From Sorghum bicolor (taxonomy: Eukaryota; Streptophyta; Magnoliopsida; Poales; Poaceae), in the NCBI RefSeq assembly GCF_000003195.3, contig NC_012878.2, positions 19,320,641 to 19,384,640 on the forward strand: a DNA stretch of 64,000 nt, written 5' to 3'. Both the position numbers and the translations under genes were made by a program. Under the pieces are notes generated by a model. That model was given only the letters and a program-made list of their open reading frames with translations. It was not told the origin of the DNA and searched no databases. Shown in pieces: positions 45,932-57,093 of this stretch. Numbering within the stretch: position 1 is the first letter of the stretch; the number at the start of each line of letters is the position of its first letter.

Positions 45932-48900
45932 CTATTTTGGATCCAGGTTAGCCCCGATGAGGGCTGTCCTCTCGGGGTTGCCTTCGACCAGCTGCACTTC
46001 TTTGTACTCCTTGGATTTTGAGTTCTTCCTGGCTGTCGCCTGTTCGGGTAATCGGAGCTGGTCGGGAGGCAACTGTGCGGCTTGGTTTGCTGTTTCCGCC
46101 ATGCGGATTGAGAGGTCAATTGCCTCGGTGATCTTGAAGCTTTCTTCTTCGCAGGTGTACGCAGTGTAGACGTTGCCTCTGACGGTTAGGACACCCTTCT
46201 CCGTGGGCATCTTAAGGACTAGGTATGAGTAGTGCGGGACTGCCATGAACTTTGTCAGCGATGGGCGGCCCAGTATGGCGTGATAGGTCCCGTCGAAATC
46301 CGCGACTACGAAGTTGATGAACTCCGTCCGGAAGTGGTCGGGTGTGCCGAATTGGACAGGCAATGTTATCTGTCCGAGAGGCACGGAACTTTGACCTGGC
46401 AAAACCCCCCAGAATTGGGCGTCGTAAGGTTTTAGTTGTGCCGGGGATATCTTGAGGGCGGGCAGGCTGTTGCGGAAGAGGATGTCGATGGAGCTTCCCC
46501 CGTCCACGAGCACGCGCTCGAATCTGATGCTGTTGATGCAGGGGTCAAGAATCAGGGGGAAACGACCCGGCTCTGGGATAGCGGCCCACTGGTCCTTCCT
46601 GCTGAACGAGATCTCCCTGTGGGACCACGTGGGAAATTTCGGGTCTGCGATCAGCCCGTCCGTGCTGTCTATGTTGAGGCAGGCTCTCTTTAACAGCTTT
46701 CTTTCTCGCTTGGACTCAATGGAGACCTTGCCCCCGAAAATGGAGTGGACCACGTCAGTGGGGCTGACGTATTGGTGTCGGGGGTCCCTATCTTGGTCCT
46801 CATCCTCATCTTCGTGGTCGTGCCCGTCGCGCTTGTTGTTTTTCTTGGCGGAGTCGTCTTGGGCGGCCCGCCGTGTATAGATACTTTTGAGGACGCGGCA
46901 CTCTTCCATGGTATGATTGGACTTTGGGTGTAGTTGGCATGGTCCCTTCAACGTTTTGTTGTAGTCTTCTTGGTAGTCCCGTCGTCCATTGGGTCGTTTG
47001 ACCGTATTTACTTTGTGGTCGTAGTCGCGAGGGCGCTTTCCTCTGAAGTCATCGCGGCTGTCGCGCCGCCGATCCCAACCCTCTCGGTGATCGCGGTTGT
47101 CGGAGCGGCGGTGATTTCTGCTGTCGTAGGGACCACGACCATCATCTCGCCGGGGAGGCTGGTCGGGACCTCTCGCATCGTCTCGGATTAGTTTTTCTGC
47201 GTCATCGGCATCGGCGTAATTTTTGTCCGTGGCGAGGAGCTCTGCTACCGTTGTTGGACGCTTACGCAATAGCTTGTTCCTCAGCGCTTCGTGGAAACGC
47301 AGGCCCTTGATGAAGGTTGAGATGGCCTCGTCATGAGAAATCTTCGGGATTTTGAGGCGCATATCCGAGAATCGTCGGATGTAATCGCGCAGAGGTTCGT
47401 TCTTCCTGTCCCTTATCCTTTCAAGGTCATACTTGTTTCCAGGCTGCTCGCATGTGGCGATGAAGTTGTCGATGAAGGCCTGGCGTAGCTCTTCCCAAGA
47501 GTCGAAGGAGTCCTCGGGCAAACCGAGAAGCCACTGATGACCAGCTTGGTCGAGGACTACGGGGAAGTAGTTAGCCATGACGTGCTCATCCCCTGCCGCT
47601 GATCGGACGGCGATTTCATAGAGGGTGATCCAGTTCTCTGGATTTTCCTTGCCGTCGTATTTTTTAAGTTTTTCGAGCTTGAAATTGCGGGGCCACACGA
47701 CCTGGCGGAGGTGTGAGGAGAACTGTCTTAGGCCCGGAGGACCGTGCGTTGCATCGTACTCGATGCGGCGCAGGTTTTCGTGGACTGCTCTCTCTACGGC
47801 GCGCCTGTTGATGCGGTCCCGGGCATCTTTGGAAGGGATGTTGTGGCGGAGATCCCTGTGTTGATCTTCTTCTTGGCCGCGTACGCGGTTCTGCTTGCGG
47901 CGGCCATCGGCGTCCCGACCACCATCGTCGCGCCGTGAGTCCCCTCGACGGTTGTCGGGGGAGCGGCTGCGGTGACGCCTGCTGGGTGAGGCCCGGCTAT
48001 GATTAGTCTCGTCGGAGGCGGCTTCCGTATAAGAGACGTCCTGGACTCTCTTGAGCAGAGTGGCTGTCTGTCCCATTACGGCGATCAGGTGTGCTCGGAT
48101 GCTGGTCCGGACTCCCTGGCATTCGGAGGTGTCAGGAAGCCGATCCAGGTTAGCCATGGCGACAGCCACGTTGGCGCTTGGCGTTTTGTAGACTGGCTGG
48201 TCCCCGACCATGTCAAAGGCATCGTTGAGATTATTTGGTGGCATTTGTTGTTGCTCGTCCGCACGTCGTCGGGCGCGATCGGCGTTACGCTGTTCGCGGA
48301 GTTGCCTCTGGTCATCTGTTTCTCCATCAACGACCGGTTCGTCGGCGCTGACATTGAATACAATATCCCCTCGCCGGGGGGGGAATATCGGGAATCGGTC
48401 GAAACCCGGAGGGTGTGAAGGGAAATCCAGGTCGTAGTCCTCGTCTTCGGTGTTTATAACCTCGGTGGGGACGGAACCGGTGCTTGAGTTGGTGTTGGAA
48501 ACCTGGCCGTCCCGTAGTTCTCGGATTGTCACCATGTTGACGTAGTGACGATCGTTCCTTGTCGGCAACCAACCCGCCTTGCTGAAAACGGATTGGGTGT
48601 GCTGTGAGTAAACAGAGGCCGAGTTGTTCAGGCCGCAAGGACAATCTTCCTTCTTGAGCTCGACGGATCGTCCTGAGGGTGTTGAGGTTATCGTCAGAGA
48701 CGTTCCCAGCCGTTCGTGTGTGGCGACACGAGTTGGCCGGCGGGATTTGAAAAAATCCGCTGGAGCAGCTTGGTCGGGCCGACGCAGAATTCCGTCTACT
48801 AGTTGGGAAACTTCGAGTAGCTTGGAGTCAGCGCGATCGAGCGCTTGGAGAAGGTCCGAGCTGTCGATCTTCTTTCCCTTGTAGAGCGGGAGCGGTGGTC

Positions 48901-49072
48901 GGGTGCTCGGTGCCGCCTCGTGTGTGGTCGGAGACGGCATGATCTCAGATTGGATCTGGGTCTCTTTCGAAATCGTGGTCGTGAGGCCGCCACTGCACGT
49001 CGTCCACGTGATCTGGCCAACGGTGAACGTGAGGCCTTCAGGCACGGTCGCGGAAGCTGGGATCGTGACCAT
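45932..49072 (-). CDS. Tat gag-protease (element D), ends at an in-frame TAG
   Basis: ATG at 49072-49070 (MVTIPASATVPEG), 1046 codons. The N-terminal ~460 residues are disordered, with an acidic stretch (EDEDYDLDFP) and an Arg/Asp/Ser-rich region. The gag domain is at about residues 470-625 (KYDGKENPENWITLYE, DSWEELRQAFIDNF, LRDYIRRFSDMRLKIP). A CHHC-type knuckle typical of Tat (CQLHPKSNHTMEEC) lies near residue 710. Protease LVDGGSSIDIL (Asp-Gly-Gly triad) is near 855, with AILGRPSL after it. The TAG lies in the same frame as RT; it may be a fresh nonsense mutation or, less likely, a readthrough stop. The frame is otherwise open over 3.1 kb, consistent with recent insertion. Confidence 0.9.
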   Translation of the reverse strand: MVTIPASATVPEGLTFTVGQITWTTCSGGLTTTISKETQIQSEIMPSPTTHEAAPSTRPPLPLYKGKKIDSSDLLQALDRADSKLLEVSQLVDGILRRPDQAAPADFFKSRRPTRVATHERLGTSLTITSTPSGRSVELKKEDCPCGLNNSASVYSQHTQSVFSKAGWLPTRNDRHYVNMVTIRELRDGQVSNTNSSTGSVPTEVINTEDEDYDLDFPSHPPGFDRFPIFPPRRGDIVFNVSADEPVVDGETDDQRQLREQRNADRARRRADEQQQMPPNNLNDAFDMVGDQPVYKTPSANVAVAMANLDRLPDTSECQGVRTSIRAHLIAVMGQTATLLKRVQDVSYTEAASDETNHSRASPSRRHRSRSPDNRRGDSRRDDGGRDADGRRKQNRVRGQEEDQHRDLRHNIPSKDARDRINRRAVERAVHENLRRIEYDATHGPPGLRQFSSHLRQVVWPRNFKLEKLKKYDGKENPENWITLYEIAVRSAAGDEHVMANYFPVVLDQAGHQWLLGLPEDSFDSWEELRQAFIDNFIATCEQPGNKYDLERIRDRKNEPLRDYIRRFSDMRLKIPKISHDEAISTFIKGLRFHEALRNKLLRKRPTTVAELLATDKNYADADDAEKLIRDDARGPDQPPRRDDGRGPYDSRNHRRSDNRDHREGWDRRRDSRDDFRGKRPRDYDHKVNTVKRPNGRRDYQEDYNKTLKGPCQLHPKSNHTMEECRVLKSIYTRRAAQDDSAKKNNKRDGHDHEDEDEDQDRDPRHQYVSPTDVVHSIFGGKVSIESKRERKLLKRACLNIDSTDGLIADPKFPTWSHREISFSRKDQWAAIPEPGRFPLILDPCINSIRFERVLVDGGSSIDILFRNSLPALKISPAQLKPYDAQFWGVLPGQSSVPLGQITLPVQFGTPDHFRTEFINFVVADFDGTYHAILGRPSLTKFMAVPHYSYLVLKMPTEKGVLTVRGNVYTAYTCEEESFKITEAIDLSIRMAETANQAAQLPPDQLRLPEQATARKNSKSKEYKEVQLVEGNPERTALIGANLDPK

Positions 49073-49101
49073 CTTGTTCGCCGGAAAAGTTGCACGCACA
49101 C

Positions 49102-49119
49102 CCCCTACCTGGCGCGCCA
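49102..49119 (-). promoter_or_regulatory. Primer binding site (tRNA-Arg type) of element D
   Basis: Minus strand TGGCGCGCCAGGTAGGGG, one base from the LTR, fits the 3' end of plant tRNA-Arg(CCU) over 18 bases. Confidence 0.85.
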
Positions 49120-49120
49120 C

Positions 49121-49582
49121 TGTCGACGAAAGCTGGTCGGCAGTCTACCTTGGGGTATACCCACGGTAGTAGTTTATCGGTAGACGATGCGCAAACTACG
49201 AACTCGATGGTGACGCAAGACACGGACAAGCTTTTTATCCAGGTTCGGCCGCCGAGTTGGCGTAATACCTACGTCCTGCGTCTGGTTGTATTGATTTGTG
49301 TTGAGAGAATATGATGTGTCCTAGGGGGGTCCCTTGCCCCTCCTTATATAGTCTGGAGGGCAGGGTTACAGATCTGGAAACTATTCCTAGTCGGTTACAA
49401 TTGCCATGGATAATTCGATATCAATTCCTATTCTAACCGACTAGAATCCTGCTTAATCTCCACATCTTGTTTCCTTGCGCGAAACTCCAGGTTGTCGGAT
49501 CAAGCCTTGAACTCGTCTCGTAATGGGCCAAGCCTCCTGGCGGAAGTCTAGCCATAAGGGTATAGGGGTTTATACCCCCACA
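49121..49582 (-). repeat. 5' LTR of element D (right copy)
   Basis: 462 bases, partner of 37541-38002, followed by the target duplication AAGAT at 49583-49587. Confidence 0.95.
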
Positions 49583-50768
49583 AAGATGAAGAAGGAAATA
49601 GCAGCCTATGTGGCCCGATGCGACACGTGTTGCAGAGTTAAAGTTATACATATGAAACCCGCAGGGTTGTTGCAACCATTATCAGTTCTAGATTGGAAGT
49701 GGGAAGAGATCATTATGGATTTCATCACGGGACTGCCAACTACAAAGAAAGGAAATGACTCGATTTGGGTTATTTTCGATCGGTTGACCAAATCGACTCA
49801 TTTCATCTCGGTTAAGACCCAGTACAGACCACCCGAGTATGCTGACTTATACATCGCTGAGATTCTCAAGCTGCATGGCATTCCCAAGACTATCATATTG
49901 GATAGAGGTCTACAGTTCACTACGCATTTTTGGGAACAAATGCACAAGAGTTTGGGGACCAGTCTAGTGAGAAGTACAGCATATCATCCTCAAACCTCGG
50001 GACAAAGAGGCTCAATCAAGTGCTGGAAGATATGTTGAGAGCTTGTGTGTTATCTTCAAAAGGATCTTGGGAAGCATGGTTAACTTTGGCTGAATTCTCT
50101 TATAACAATAGCTATCAAGATGGCTCCGTTTGAAGCTTTGTACGGTCGGAAGTGTAGAACTCCATTAACATGGGTCGAACCTAGTGAGAGGAGATAATAC
50201 GACATTGACTTCGTGGACGACGCTGAGAAGAAGGTACAGATCATAGAGCAACACATGAAGGCCGCACAATCACGTCAGAAAAGCTATGCCGACAAAAGAA
50301 GAAGGCCGCCTGAGTTTGCTATAGGTGACTATGTTTACCTTAAAGTTACACCAATGAAGAAAGTTCAACGTTTTAAGGTCCGAAGTAAACTTGCACCAAG
50401 GTACATGGGTCCATCTCAAATAATAGAACGGAAGGGCCCTGTGGCCTACAAGATGCAGTTACCTGTAGAGTTAGGCTCTATCTTTCCGGTTTTCCATGTA
50501 TCCCAGCTAAGAAAGTGCCTGAGGGTACCTGAGCAAAGGATTGAGCCTAGAGGAATCAAGATAAAGGCAGACTTAGCAACCAGTGGATATAGTAGATACC
50601 AAGGAGCGAGTAACCAGGAATAGAGTGGTAAAAACCTACAAAGTTATCTGGAGTCATCATGATGATAGAGGTGCCACCTGGGAAATAGAGGATTACCTAA
50701 AAACAGTTTACCCAAAGTTTCATAAGAAATGGTTAGTAACAAAAAATCTCAGGATGACATTTCCTTAA
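49583..50768 (+). pseudogene. Tekay integrase and chromodomain, 3' half of the element B polyprotein
   Basis: Continues the frame broken at 37540. It has a zinc-finger remnant (RCDTCCRVK), first Asp in MDFITGLP (about 49720), and second Asp in LDRGLQF. Near 50007 a few bases are missing, so QTERLN is destroyed and the catalytic Glu lost. A further gap lies near 50120. The C-terminal domain (LAPRYMGPSQIIERKGPVAY) leads to FHVSQLRKCL and a chromodomain in the next frame (VDTKERVTRNRVVKTYKVIW, HHDDRGATWEIEDYLK). The chromodomain confirms a chromovirus. Confidence 0.88.
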
Positions 50769-50779
50769 TAGGGAAGGGC

Positions 50780-53700
50780 TGTAACACCCTAGGTGTTAAG
50801 CATACACTTACCCTCGTAAATGATTCATAAGCATTCTCATCAAGCATGGGCATGATCATGGCACCATATGAGCATGATAGCATTTAAGTGTGATTTTATG
50901 TGCTTAATTAAAATAGATTTAATTATGCTAAATTAATATGCTTGCATTAAAATACTTGTGATGACCAAATTAGGTTGAATTTTGTTTTTAGAGAATTAAG
51001 ATTAATTTTGTGAAATTTTTTGGAGCTCTAGAATTTGAGAAATGGATTTTATACAAAATTCCCGAAAATAAATTTATTTAAAACCTAGAACTAGTTTTAA
51101 GTTGTAATTCAAATTCTATTTGGAATTTTGGGTTACACTTTAAAGCAAAGTTGTAGAGAAAATTATTGTGAACAACTTTTGTTTTTGGGGCAAAGTCAGG
51201 AAAAGCTTTTAATTAAGTCAAAATATGCTTAGAAAATAATTGAGAAAAGAATTTCAAAAAAAAATAGAAAAGGGGGCAGGAATGCTAGCGGGCCGCCACC
51301 TCGCTTGTAGCCCACTGGCCAAAGCCAGCCCAGCCCGTGCGCGCACCCTGCTTTCTTCCTCTCCGGGCTCACGCCCACGCGCAACGGCCGTGCCATGCCG
51401 CCATGGCGAGTCGGCAGGTCGCTGCCGCCGCGTGGCGGCCATGCAACGCCACGGACACGCCCTGGTCGGCCACCAGGAGCCCCCTGACGCTCCCGCCTCT
51501 CCCTCCTCTCTCATTTGCGATGCTCGACCCTCTCTCTCGCCCTCTCTCTCGCACGCAGTAGCAGCAGGCCGCGATGCCGTCTGCTATCGCCGCCGGAGCT
51601 CGGAGCTTCTTCTCCTTGTTGTTCCGACCTTCTCCTCCGAATCCGAGGCCACCAGCAACTTCGCCTCGCCTACACGCACCTCGCGCACGCGCTTAGTCCC
51701 GCTCGGTAAGACTTGCTCGGCCGCAGGAGCTCACCGAAGTGAGCCCGAACTCCAGCGAACTCTCGGCTCACATGGTTCTCTATCCCTTCTCCGCCATTGG
51801 CCTCGTTTCTGAGCGCCTTAGCTTTGCCTTGATCTCGCGCATCTTCTCCCACCCTTAGTTTACAATCTATCACTCAGAGCTGGCCGGACCACGGCGAGCA
51901 GCACCGCTGTGTCCGCCATGCTCGACGATGAGCCGGTACCAGTGCTCCCTAGGCCGTGAAATGGGTACGGTTGGGTTCGTCTCGTGGTGGGGAAGGTGTA
52001 GGTGCTCTTGGGCTCGCCGGAAACCTCACCGACGGCGAGTTCCCGGCCGGTCAACGGCCGCGGGTGCCCTGTGTGCCTGACTGGTGGGGTCGGCTGATCT
52101 GCGGGTCCCGCCGGTCAGTGCCTCTAAGGAGTAGGTTTAGGGTGCGTCTAGCATTTTGAATCTGTTTTTGTTTTATAAATGTTTTTTAGAAAATGTTTAA
52201 ATCTTGTACAAGACATAACTTGAGTTCTGTAGCTCCAAAAATGATGAAATAAATTTTGACATATTCCATAAATCAAGATCCACAACTTAGTGCTCTTGCA
52301 TGTCATGTTTGTTCATCTTTTGTGTATAAATATATTTAATAGATGTTATTACGGTTATTTGGAAAATGCACAATAAATAAAATATAGCTCAGAAAAATAT
52401 GATTCTTGTTTTACTAGCTTTGCATGGATGTGTAGATGATGGGAAAAATGTGTAGCACAATATTTGCTGTGTAAATTAATTTATGTTGATTTAAATGCTT
52501 GCATGGCAGTGGTTTTGATTTTTGATAAATAATTTGGATCATACAATTAATCTAGAAATTTTTGTGAGCATTTCTCATCTTAATAAGTAATTTATAAAAA
52601 TATGAAATTTGTTGTTTGACACTTTGACACCAGTAGGGTATTTTCCCTTAATTATATTAATAAATTTGTGATTTTTGTGTGGGCCATGTTACCTACCCAA
52701 ATGCTATGAATATTTGGTGATAGATTTTATGAATAACCTGTGTCATACTGTAATTTTTATAGAATTTATGGAAGTACAGAAGTATATGATACTTTTGTAA
52801 GCTTAATAATAAAAAAATAAACAAACCCTTGTTATGCATGAAAACGGATAAAATGAAATATATCTGGTGTATCTTTGAAGCACTATAGTAGCTTGCTGGT
52901 TTAGTAGTAACTTGTAGAAGAGAATGCAAAAGATATTTATTTTGGTTACATGTTCTTGGATGATGTTGACTACCTAGTAGTAATGATGTCTTATTCCATC
53001 CATCGGGACTCTTCTCCACTGGAGATGAGATCTGCACATACTCATCTAGCACCTTGTCATGATCATCCTGCCTTAACTAGCATGGCATTGCACCTCGGGC
53101 ATCTTGCACTTCCACTCATGTGAGCACACGCATCATATAGGCTCGCAGGAGAACGAAGTAGAACCCGAGGAGCAGGAGGAGACACCGGAGCAGGAACTTC
53201 TGGGAGGACCAGAGCCAGAAGGAGAGCTGCAGGAGTGCCCGGATCACAGGCCTAGCACCTTCGAGGGAGGCAAGCCCTGGAGCATTCTAAGTCTCCTTAA
53301 TTCTCGCTGTCTTACTATGTTATATCATGTTGTTTTACTATGCTGCATTAAGTGATAGGAGTTTCTTGATACTGTTGATGCATATTACTTCTCAAAGTCA
53401 CCACCTGTTTATCTACCTTATCCTAAGTAGGTAGGCTCAATGTCTATGCTTAGCTTGCTTAGAGCGGTAGAAGTCGAGTGATTTTCTATCACCTGCGAAA
53501 TATAGGTGGATACCTAAATGTCTAGTTGTTTGATGCTATGGTGAGAAGTAACCAAGTGTGGAAAGGAAACTGAGACCGGGCAGGGTCTTATGGTGGTGTT
53601 GACAGTAGTGCCCCTGCCTGCGTCAATTAAGGACCGATCGTTGACGGCCCTCTTGTCATGTTGAACGCATGCCCCACACTTAGCTGGAAGGATAAGTCAT

Positions 53701-54754
53701 TCCGACCGTGAAGCCTGACCACTATCCGGGCTAGGAATCGGCCTGATGTACGTGCTATATTGGTGTTGGTTGAGGCAAACCACGAGGGTGCGACACAGAA
53801 CCTTAGTATACCTTGGATACCTCGGTCGCCAGAACGGTCCTCAGTTACGGGCGGTGCCTATCAAGCCCGCGAATTGGTACTAGATAGTGTAATACAGTGA
53901 TCTGTAGCTCACTTGATCAGTGAGTGTGGTTTGTGTGAGGAATAACTCGCCAGTTGGTCAGAAATCGATTCAAATCGCCATCGCTCCTGGATAGTGAGCA
54001 CTTGACATGAGCCCTGTCCTCGTAGTAAGGACTATGAAACACGTGGGTTATGGTATATGATGATTTGTGAATGCTATGATAGGGTACTATCCTATCGCAA
54101 CAACTGTTTGCAATTGTACAGGTGCTAACCTAGGTAATAATACGTATCTTGAGCTAAAATAAAAGAAAAGGGGTTTTAGGATATATTCCTGCATGGTTAA
54201 AGCTTTTAAGCAAAAAGGGTCCAGCTATTCCACTATATAGCCTTCATGATCCTTGAAGAGTCTTTTATTTTAGTTTATGACGGGTATGTCTAACTGAGTA
54301 TATTCTCGTACTTAGGATTCCATTCCCATGTTGTTTTGTAGATGGGCAGATGTGATATGGGTATTGCATCCACTGCTTCTACCCAGCAATTGGTGATGAC
54401 TAGACCAAGGACTCTACCTCCTCTTTTGCTTTTGTGGGAATGATCATACTATGGCATTGTATCAGACTAAGCGTGTGTGTACTTTCTAAACTGAAATGCT
54501 TCCGCTATTGTTGAACTTGGTTTGTAATAACTATATTTGAACTCCGATGTAATTTCTAAATGTTGCGAACTGGATGTGCTTATGGATGGCGACCGCTGAA
54601 CTTATTACGATCTTGGCTGTATATGCGAAATGTGGTTTGAAATCTTTCAAGATTTCACGGACTACCAAGATTATATGGGCTTAAGCTTGATGGTTTGACT
54701 ATGCAATGGTCGCTATTGCGCTTATTCTCTTATAATTTGGACGGTTCTGTTACA
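50780..54754 (+). repeat. 3' LTR of Tekay element B
   Basis: 3975 bases, TGTAACACCCTAGG...CTGTTACA, preceded by a purine tract with a one-base interruption (ATAGGGAAGGGC). GC-rich island at about 51280-52100, Glu-rich open frame at about 53140-53300, conserved core block at 53618-54005. Confidence 0.88.
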
Positions 54755-55460
54755 AATCTCTTCTGGAGCTGTTTGTTGAGCGACCTACTCTGCAGGTCCT
54801 GGTGCTTCCCCACCACCTGCCTGGTCTGGATTCATGTCAGACACGACACTACCACATTATACAGTATTAAAATTAACTCATATACTAATGATTTTAGGAG
54901 AGTTTTTGTTCTCAAGAGACTTATAGTTCAGAAGCCCGATGTGAAGTCGAGAACATTCTACGCATGTGTGGAAGCCCAGGGTTTGTGAAGGTGAGGTTGG
55001 CCTCCTTTATGTGAGTGGCTATCGGAGGTTGTGATGACAACCCAGCTGGTAGGAAACTAGGATAGTATGCAGAGGCTAGTGTGGAGTGGTGTATCTGAGT
55101 TGAGTTTAATCCTGAATACACTGGGCAGTATTGCTATTGCTATTCGGTGGGAAGGTATGTTTCACATCCTATTGCAAGCTATTGAGTTACTTGCTAGTTT
55201 CTAGTCCTTTTTTTATTCTTTCCTACATTTCATTGGAGTCTCGACAACCTCTAGTGATGTGCCCCTTGTCTTCTCTGCAGAAGAAATAGTTTGGGAGCAT
55301 CTTTATTTGGGAGCATGTGTACTAATCCAGAGGAACATCTTTATTTGGGAGCATGTGTACTTAGAAAGAATGAAAATATTGTAGCAACTCTTGATCCAAA
55401 TACATTTACTATTTAGGCTCAGTTTGCCAAGGGACTGGCAAAAGGTAAGCTTGGGGGAAT
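54755..55460 (+). other. Probable 3' interior remnant of an Athila-like element
   Basis: No gene recognised. The last bases (AAAAGGTAAGCTTGGGGGAAT) match the polypurine region before the Athila-like LTR at 12069, so this stretch is probably the 3' interior of a related element. It includes a 38-base direct tandem duplication at about 55295-55370 (ATCTTTATTTGGGAGCATGT twice). Confidence 0.55.
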
Positions 55461-57086
55461 TATTGACGGTCGATAACGTCAACTTTTATTATAACATTAA
55501 ACCTGAAGGTGAACATGAATACACACTAGTATAGGGTTTAAACTAACAATTTCCACAAGTTTTGTATATTTTGTATTTTCTAGGGTGAATCTTAGGAAAG
55601 CTGCAAAAGAGGCACTCTAGTGCAAAACAAACACAGAAACGTATCCGCCACGGGAAACATCGCGAGAGGATTCAGGAACACTCTGGAAGACACAAGACGC
55701 GAGGGGGGAGCCAGCGGCCGCCAGGTGGGGCCAGCCGGTCCCACCCTAGCTCCGGCCGGCCCCCTGCTCTAGGGTTTTGCACCCCCCATCTTTGAGGACT
55801 CATCTCGGACCTTAGTTAAGTCGGTTTGATCCGACGGCGCACAGGAATCCCACCGGACTATAAATACATGGGTGGACCCCCTGGAGATAATCAATCCATC
55901 ATCAACCAGATCATCAAGGCCTCAAGCAATCAAGCATCAAGCGCCTTCAAGTTCATCATGAGCCTTCTAGTTCATAGTTCTAGTTAGTTATATTAGAAGT
56001 AGAGGAGATCTAGTTCTTCATCAGGATCAGGAGCCCCTGGCGTCAGTCTGGAGCGCAAGAGTTTGGTAATAGATCTAGTTCTTACTTTATAGTATTCCAT
56101 TGTATATTAGGGAGACTTTATTCTTAATAGATTCACATGTTCTTAATTACATTAGGCATTGTCTACTTTGATTATATGTCTAGGATAGTTGGTTTGATCT
56201 TATTGAATACATGTAATTGCTCGTATTGCGTTTACCTAATCGATCGTTGGGTAGATGATAGATAGTATGTAGACGTGGTGTCTAGATATCTTGTCTGTCT
56301 GTGAGTGCCCCCTAACGTGCCGGGTCATGTGGTAGTCCACGTAGGTGATAGTTGTGTTGGTTCCTCTGTTGTCCACCCCCATACGTAGGGCTAGCATGGG
56401 TGCGGTCGTAAAGGACGTGACGGTTGTGTCTTAAAACCCTCATTAGTTGATGCCTCTTTACATGTAATTATGTTATAGGGTTGACTTAATGATGATTTCT
56501 AGATGTAATTACACTAATTAGAGTTATTCATTGGTGTAGTTATAGACTTACCTTAGATCCAACTCCCTAGTTTATCCATTGGCTAACTATGATTATGTCT
56601 AGTAGATGCTGTGATGATTATCGTTGTTTATGATACTTGGTGACTATGCTATCACTATTATTTATCTATATTTACCTTGTGACCTCTGCCTATTATGAGT
56701 AGATTATAGGACTTGGGTAATATCATTTATTCATTCTTATCAATATAATAAAATATAGTTTAACCCTTAGCCTTCCGAGCGGTATAAATATAAATCGACA
56801 ACCTAGGTAAAATGCTACAACGGTATAATTATCTGTCTGCTTGTAGAACCCATTTAGTTTATAATTATACTCATGTTTGTTATTCTATGTTTTTACAGTA
56901 GAACATGTGAATCTATATTAAATTCCTAGCAATACAATTAGGGATGACAACCTACATTTGTGCTTAGGAATGTTTGAGTGGTTAGTTTCTATTTGACAAG
57001 TTAATTAAATATCGTGAATTTATGGTGTTGTTATTTGGAGTAGGGACTATCTCTATTTTTAGTGATGACGGTAGTAAATGTCAACA
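55461..57086 (+). repeat. Degenerate Athila-like 3' LTR (LTR1)
   Basis: Follows a polypurine tract, starts TATTGACGGTCG (cf. TGTTGACGGTCC at 5562) and keeps the same order of landmarks as that LTR: TAGGGTTT, TTCCACAAGTTTTG, a TATA box (TATAAATA, 55859-55866) and a short TAGTTCTAGTT tract. The end is taken at GTCAACA (57086). Confidence 0.6.
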
Positions 57087-57093
57087 GTACTAT

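Larger units (their letters stand above)
37541..49582 (-). mobile_element. Element D: young Tat-lineage retrotransposon with antisense Transposase_28 gene
   Basis: Complete 12,042-base insertion. LTRs 37541-38002 and 49121-49582 are both 462 bases and differ at only three positions. AAGAT flanks both sides (37536-37540, 49583-49587). The minus strand carries a tRNA-Arg primer site, gag-protease, RT, two RNase H domains and integrase, a repeat-rich 3' region and a polypurine tract. The plus strand carries a six-exon gene. Sense coding is interrupted by one TAG and one frameshift only. At a conventional 1.3e-8 substitutions per site per year, 3/462 would mean about 0.25 million years. Confidence 0.95.
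34736..54754 (+). mobile_element. Element B: 5'-truncated Tekay chromovirus (split by element D)
   Basis: Internal coding sequence 34803-37540 joins to 49588-50768 across element D (target duplication AAGAT), followed by a polypurine tract and the LTR 50780-54754. Its own 5' LTR, primer site and gag start are missing; only ~60 bases resembling LTR interior remain at the junction with element B'. Confidence 0.85.
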
